A stretch of DNA of 64,000 bases, taken from NCBI GenBank assembly GCA_047967505.1, contig CM106538.1, one strand, 5' to 3'. The notes under the pieces were generated by a model that saw nothing but the letters and a program-made list of their open reading frames with translations, searched no databases and was not told where the DNA came from. How positions within the stretch are numbered: position 1 is the first letter of the stretch; the number at the start of each line of letters is the position of its first letter. Position numbers and translations under genes: made by a program. This DNA is from Dipteris shenzhenensis. Lineage: Eukaryota > Polypodiophyta > Polypodiopsida > Gleicheniales. Positions 58,471 to 64,000 of this stretch are shown piece after piece.

Positions 58471-60859
58471 ACTAGAAACCTAAGAAAAACTCATTCCTTG
58501 GAAGTAACTTGCTTTCTTTATCAATTTGGGCCCTCCCACTTTTCTTGATATTGGTCCATAACTTTATGGTAGGATTGTCTCATATTTATTTGTGTATATC
58601 AATTTCTTTTGTGATATCTACATTGAATGGATTGGGGTGATGAGCCTTATAAAGAGCTATGTATTCCTAAGATAACGTGAATGTGCTATAGATTTTAGGA
58701 ATTGATTTGTTGTTACAATTTCAAATTCTTTGGAAGTATGATAAATCATTCAATTAGTATGTTCTTTCAGCTATCTATTTTTTTTGTCAAGGACATATGT
58801 CTCGTGATGTCAAGTAGATTGGGAGAGGTACATCCTAATGGTGGAGGCCATGAGTACGCAATCTATGATTAGACTCTTTCATATTTTTAAAATCCTATCT
58901 AAAGTGCTCAAGATCAAGATGTAATAGGATAGGACATGATTGGATGCATCTTCACAAACTAGGGTGTAAGGGCTCTGCACATAGACTACTTTAAGATTTG
59001 GAAAATATCCTATGGCATCCCCATGATATTGGATTTAACTTTATACTTTGAAATTTTTTAATTTAAAATTTCTTGGTGTACAAGATAAAGAATTTTGTTG
59101 ATATTGTAGGTGATTGGAAGATCTAACATATTAACATATATTTCCTATGGGAATTTAGGAGTTAAGGTGGCATGACATGGGGAGTTCTAATCACCTAGAT
59201 GTCTCCTTGACTTTTTCTAACCTAAGCACCATCTTAGGGATGACTTACCATGTATGGGATGCCTTAAGAGGCTTGTTAGGAATTATTTATGCAATGCTAA
59301 ATTCACTTCTAAATTTTGAGCACTTTGGAGTGACAAAGTCAAAATGCATTGTGTTGTGGAATATATGTTAGGTAGATTTTGTTGAAGGGATAATTGCTAG
59401 CTCAAAGAGTCAAGATCCCCTACTCCATTTACAAGGATGTGAATTCCTTGAGGAGGAAGTATGTTATATTTTTTACTAACCACAGTTTACTAGTAGCTAG
59501 CCCTATGGTTAAGGGGAGCCTAGGCTACTAGCTGAAGATGGAAGGCCGTAGGACAGTTTTAGAAGTACCATCTACATTAAAGGACTACGATGTAAAGACA
59601 ATTCATTATATATTTAGCCATGTTGTAGAGTATATGTTGGCATGAGGGATTGGGCCATGGGCATTCATTGATCGAAGTATTTGGATCATGGATCTTAGTC
59701 GCAGGCATGGTAGATGGGCAAGCTAGTCCAATGCCTCCTCTGTGGAGGGGATGTCCATGGTATGGGGGGTGTCCATGGTACACTAGCAAGCTATTCCAAT
59801 ACATCCCTTGTGGAAGGGGGTATGGGGAGGCATGATTTCTACTAGGATAAGATTGGACCAAAGACCAAAGACCATGGTTGGGTGATGAGTTTCAAATGGT
59901 GGTGATTGTTGTAGGAGTTGTCAAGGACACCCAATCTCATCTTCTAGGTATGTTATTAGCACAATAGCAGGAACAGGATTTTGATGGTAAGGGCCATGAA
60001 CTGAAGGTTGATGTCATCTATTTTTCCCTAGGTACTCACATATTGTAGGGTCTTCTATTCATCCACCACATGATGGTTGCAATTGTGGCTACCCATGGAG
60101 TAGGTTCTTTGTATCTTATCTTGCTCAAATTTCTACAAGAAATGACTCATATACATAGCTTTCCTAATGATGAGATGTAATATGAAACAAATAAGGGAGA
60201 CACAAAGATGAGATGTATCTTGAATCAATTAAGGAAGACAAAGTAAAGTATTACAAATGACGATGAGATATAACCTAAAGCGAACAAGGAAAAACTTCAA
60301 GAAATAGAAAACATAATGTATATGCAATGCACATGCACAATTATTAGAAGTTAGAGAGAGAAGTCTTCACACATTGAACAAAATGCATAATATTTGTAGT
60401 GAGCCTTAGAGCATGGGGACAAACTAAGATCACCAACAAATTTAAGAAATTGATTGATGCCTCATAATTGAAAAAATTGCCTTAAATCTCACAAAATTTT
60501 TTCAAAATTGAGAGCTATTTAGAATATACATAATTGACATGCTTTATAACTTGAGAGATGTATTCGTTGTTCAAATCCATGCCCTCATCTTAGCCATAGG
60601 GTTTCTTGCTTCGTGCTTTGTTGATGTTGTGTGCATGCTTCAATGCTAACACGCTTGTCTCAATCCTACTTATCCCAAGAATATGCAAGAGCATTATAGT
60701 GGATTTTGAAAGAGACCCTCTTGGAAGGCATAATTGCACTCAATGAGAACTTGGACATGTGCTCAAAGAACCAACCCACCACCACAAAGTAATTAGAGGC
60801 CATCAAATAAGGACTCTCTTTAGGATTGCCCATCATTGAGGAGTGTAGCTCCTTTGCAA

Positions 60860-61115
60860 ATCAAGGGAGTGAGGTGACAATCTTAAGTTAGGAAACCCTC
60901 TATCCAATACAAAGGCTTTCCCAATTTGATTATCTAGATAGGCATAGCATGTAATTGTAGGCATTCATATCGACGTGTTTGATCAAGGAAGTGAGTTGAT
61001 AATCTTCAATTAGGTGTCCCTCTATCCAATATAAATAGTTTCCTTAGTTGATGATCCCAAAAGGCATAGATACACCATCTAGAGTGAAGTCTAAAATGTA
61101 ATTGTACGTATTCAT
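60860..61115. repeat. Two-copy duplication, ~122-bp period
   Basis: 'atcaagg(g/a)agtgag(g/t)tga' ... 'ccctctatccaata' ... 'atgtaattgta.g.attcatat' at 60860 and 60982. Confidence 0.85.
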
Positions 61116-61523
61116 ATATGTATGTGAAGAACACTTCTTTCATGACCGTATCCAACAATGAGCAATGCACATAGTGTTGCTTGTGACTTCATAGCAAGAA
61201 CATCCACTCTTTTTGAGGCTCCTCCTTTCAAGGTAACTTTCTTATGAATTAGGAATAACTACCACAAAGGAGGGAGTAAGACATCTAAGAATTTCATGGA
61301 TGCTTTCTTCCATTAGAGTATGGAATTATGAGCTAGAGTTGATAATTTCCTATACACCAAATAGCTCAATAAACAAGGCAATGGGCCATGGTAATAAGTA
61401 TCTCAATATGCAAAGTTGCATTACAAAGCACATGATCAAGTCGAATTTATCTCACAACACATCACACAGAGAGTCTAAAGTACATTCATGCGCTGGAACC
61501 AATGTATCATTCCTTCCACAGCC

Positions 61524-61730
61524 TTCTCAAGCTACTTGTTTAGCTACAAGGCTTTGAGGGAAAAGTTGACCATGCACATGCAAATGTAGATGCATGCTTG
61601 GTGCCTAGACCTTATGATCCTACCTTTCCTTCTAATGTATTTTCAAGATGCTTGTGTAGTATCTACAAGGCTTTGATGGAAAACTTGACCACATATGTAC
61701 ATGGATGCATGCTTGGTACCAAAATTGTAG
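61524..61730. repeat. Two-copy duplication, ~117-bp period
   Basis: 'tctacaaggctttga.gg(g)aaa' and 'gatgcatgcttggt(g/a)cc' recur at 61524 and 61641. Confidence 0.85.
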
Positions 61731-62260
61731 TTGGAGTTTCTCTTCTTGTGTGATCTCGAGATTACACTAGTTTGCAAGCCAACGAAGAAACTGGCAACAT
61801 GTTTCAATGCACTAACCATCAAGATTCATAGTGATCCCTTTCTTTGATACCGTCCTAAACGTCTATAGCTCTCATCTTGTTCCACTTTGTTAACCATCTA
61901 TTAGACTTTTACTATGCACCAACTAGCAAACTTATGAACTCACTCTTACAATAGTGCTAAACCTCAAAAAGCACCTCCCAAGAAAGTGGGGATAAGAATA
62001 AGAGACAAATCATTGTGTTCAAAACTTGATACTTTTGAAAAGGCATGGAAGTCTTGGCACACTATTTAAAAGAGCTTGTCTTTCATTTTGTCTAGCTCCA
62101 CTTCAAATGGACACAACGCTCACAATCTCTTCCTCATTCAAACATATGATATATCTTACCACACCTTCCATGCTCCCATGATGGGAGGAATTTAGCCCTT
62201 CTCTATTTCCTTCTCTATGGCTAATGGCAAAACCTTAGCGGAGGATGGTCTTCCCATAAC

Positions 62261-62402
62261 GTTTTATGTAAGTAGTTTTGGGAACCTATTGGGTCTTACC
62301 TTCTTGATGTGTGGTTAGAAAGTATGATGGCTTGGCTAAAGTTTTATATATTAAGTAGTTTTAGGAACCTATTCGGCCTTACCTTTTGGATGTGTGGCAA
62401 GA
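62261..62402. repeat. Two-copy duplication, 80-bp period
   Basis: 'gttttat.ta..taagtagtttt.ggaacctatt' and 'gatgtgtgg' recur at 62261 and 62341. Confidence 0.88.
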
Positions 62403-62429
62403 AATTCTTTTTCTTGGTTCTTCATGATG

Positions 62430-64000
62430 CAACAATGGAGGCATCATCAAGTAGATATATGAGGGGGGCCCAAAGAAGGCACTAAAAATTTGAAGACCTC
62501 TTACAATGCTTAATTATAGTTACAAGATCGTAGATAAGGCATTACCTACCAGTGTCAATATTGAAATGAAAGCTTGGTTAAGCCTTAGCAAATAGGTTTT
62601 ATCAAGGTAGATAGATTCTGGAAGCTGCCATTAATCTTCGAGAGAGGATTATGAGAGAGACGGGGTAGTACATATTCTTCATATTGGTCTCACATCAGTT
62701 GACTTTGATAAGACATGTGACAAGCTAGATTGGGACTTTCTTCATCTATCCCTAATGGACATGGGGACATGGGTTGAATTTATAGGTTTCATAAGGTTGC
62801 TACTCACTAATGCTTTAGCCAAGGTGGACATCAATGGTGAAGTTCTAGGAGCTTTTACATTGTAGAGATCAATAAGGCAAGGTTGTCTCATTGGTCCTCT
62901 ACTTTTTTCCATAGCCATAGATGCCCATGGGTAGGTCATAGATCATGAGGACAATAATGGTGACTATAAATGTATAGAGCTTCCTAATGGAGCACTAGTA
63001 AATCAACTATTTGCAAATGACACCATGCTTACTCCTAGAAACATTGACAAGGATGTGTGCAGTGTTATCAAATATTTGGAGACATTCTATCTAGCCTAAG
63101 GATCTCTTATCAACCACAAAAGACAACATATTCTCCTTTTTGACAAAACACCATCCTTTGCTAGATGCTATGGGATGCTAGAGAATTTAGAAGGGAACAA
63201 CTTTTGGAATTCTTGATGTTCCAATGGGTTTTGGAATTACAATGAAACAAAGATGGGACTCTACTTTACAAAAAATTTAGAAAAATATGGAAAATTGGAA
63301 AGGCTATCAAGCTAACCTCGCTAGGAGAAAGATAGTCCTCAATTATTGTATCTACGCTATGAACATATATATTTTGTTTCTTGGTCGTCCCTCTCAGAAA
63401 TTTCTCAACCAGCTTATCAGGACATGTAGATCATTCCTATGGGGAGGAACCAAGTCTAAGAGAAAACTTTCTTTGGTATGGTGGGCATTTTGCATTATTG
63501 AGAAAAGGGAGGGGGGATGGGCGTAATTAACATTCAGGATGCTTCTCGCAACATTTTTGCAACAAAGCCATACTCAATCCTAAAGAGACCTCCTAGTGAG
63601 AAATTTTCAATGGGTCAAATCAGTCAGGGAAAACAGATGGAAGAACTTCCTTATGCTAGCAACTATAGCAAACCTTGAACCTTGGACCACCAAAGGAAGC
63701 TCCTTTTGCAGATCAATGTGGGATTCCCTTGAGGCAATCAAGGCTCTAGTATTCTAGTCAAGGAAGGGCCATGTCACGCAATAAGCTCTATATGGTTTTC
63801 ATCTATCCTCAATTATGGGATAGAACTGAGCTTAAGTGCAAACAATGGCCAAATATTAGAATGGATTCTTGGCTTTAAAATGGGGACAAGGAGCTTTTTT
63901 GCCAAAGGTTAAGTCTATGGTCAAGGAATGATATTGGACTAGATATAGATGCTCTATCTTGAGGCACTAAATTTAGTGACGTTCCTAACCCAAAAGCATA
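62430..64000 (+). pseudogene. LINE reverse transcriptase, runs off the window
   Basis: RPLTMLNYSYKIVDKALPTS near 62495 is the RT entry block, with TGA for Trp just before it. Then VDFDKTCDKLDWDFLHLSL near 62700 (family F-x-KA-x-D-x-x-x-W, here Cys for Tyr), SIRQGCLIGPLLFSIAID near 62870, FANDT at 63010-63024 and NLARRKIVLNYCIYAMNIY near 63300. At 63510-63720 follow GVINIQDASRNIFA and VRENRWKNFLMLATIANLE. Stops and frameshifts are scattered. Same family as 29880-30730. It may be the 3' half of the LINE whose ORF1 and endonuclease lie at 56755-58470. Confidence 0.88.

Larger units (their letters stand above)
58471..62429. other. Unrecognised ~4-kb block between LINE halves
   Basis: AT-rich, with no domain recognised on either strand. 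59160-60100 has broken open stretches (for example YVIFFTNHSLLVASPMVKG near 59470) that look formerly coding but match no family I know. Three tandem duplications are listed next. Confidence 0.5.

Noticed and set aside
1-64000. Bacterial operons, defence systems, tRNA or rRNA genes
   Set aside because: Nothing on either strand supports them; introns and LTR elements show plant nuclear DNA.

Overview
The window looks like nuclear DNA of a land plant with a large, retrotransposon-rich genome. Evidence: Ty1/copia and Ty3/gypsy LTR elements with plant-type primer sites (initiator-Met tRNA complement TGGTATCAGAGC), plant-type LINE pieces, a plant A-type cytochrome P450 remnant, many (CT)n tracts, and a multi-exon gene with GT-AG introns. 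Angiosperm versus fern or other lineage cannot be settled here; the divergent MIS12 and P450 sequences hint, weakly, at a non-angiosperm.

Layout. 1-1.63 kb: degenerate ~165-184 bp satellite. 1.63-5.74 kb: copia A (minus), 5' truncated. 5.95-10.2 kb: gypsy B (plus), gag-pol broken by stops. 12.6-13.8 kb: P450 pseudogene (minus). 15.9-22.5 kb: copia B (minus) with a long leader. 22.90-28.81 kb: copia C (plus), complete with 171-bp LTRs and a 5-bp target duplication. 29.5-36.1 kb: debris (LTR candidate, LINE, gypsy gag, copia and organelle-like pieces, an LTR). 37.50-47.96 kb: an apparently intact eight-exon gene for a MIS12-like kinetochore protein. Its 8.56-kb intron 6 holds a truncated copia (E) and a 2.65-kb gag-only element (F) with nearly identical LTRs. 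51.5-55.3 kb: LTR, primer site and gag of a second gypsy lineage, carrying a copia RNase H fragment. 55.9-56.65 kb: pseudogene of a histone H3/CENH3-like protein (minus). 56.75-64 kb: LINE ORF1 and endonuclease, about 4 kb of unrecognised sequence, then LINE reverse transcriptase running off the window.

How it fits together. The only gene that reads as functional is MIS12-like. Everything else is mobile-element sequence or decayed gene copies. Two themes recur: premature stops that nearly all fit C-to-T change at CAG, CAA or CGA, as expected from decay of methylated DNA; and many two-copy tandem duplications of about 40-120 bp. No CRISPR array, operon, bacterial feature, tRNA or rRNA gene was seen. 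All alignments were made by eye, so domain edges are approximate unless fixed by LTR ends, splice sites or codons.
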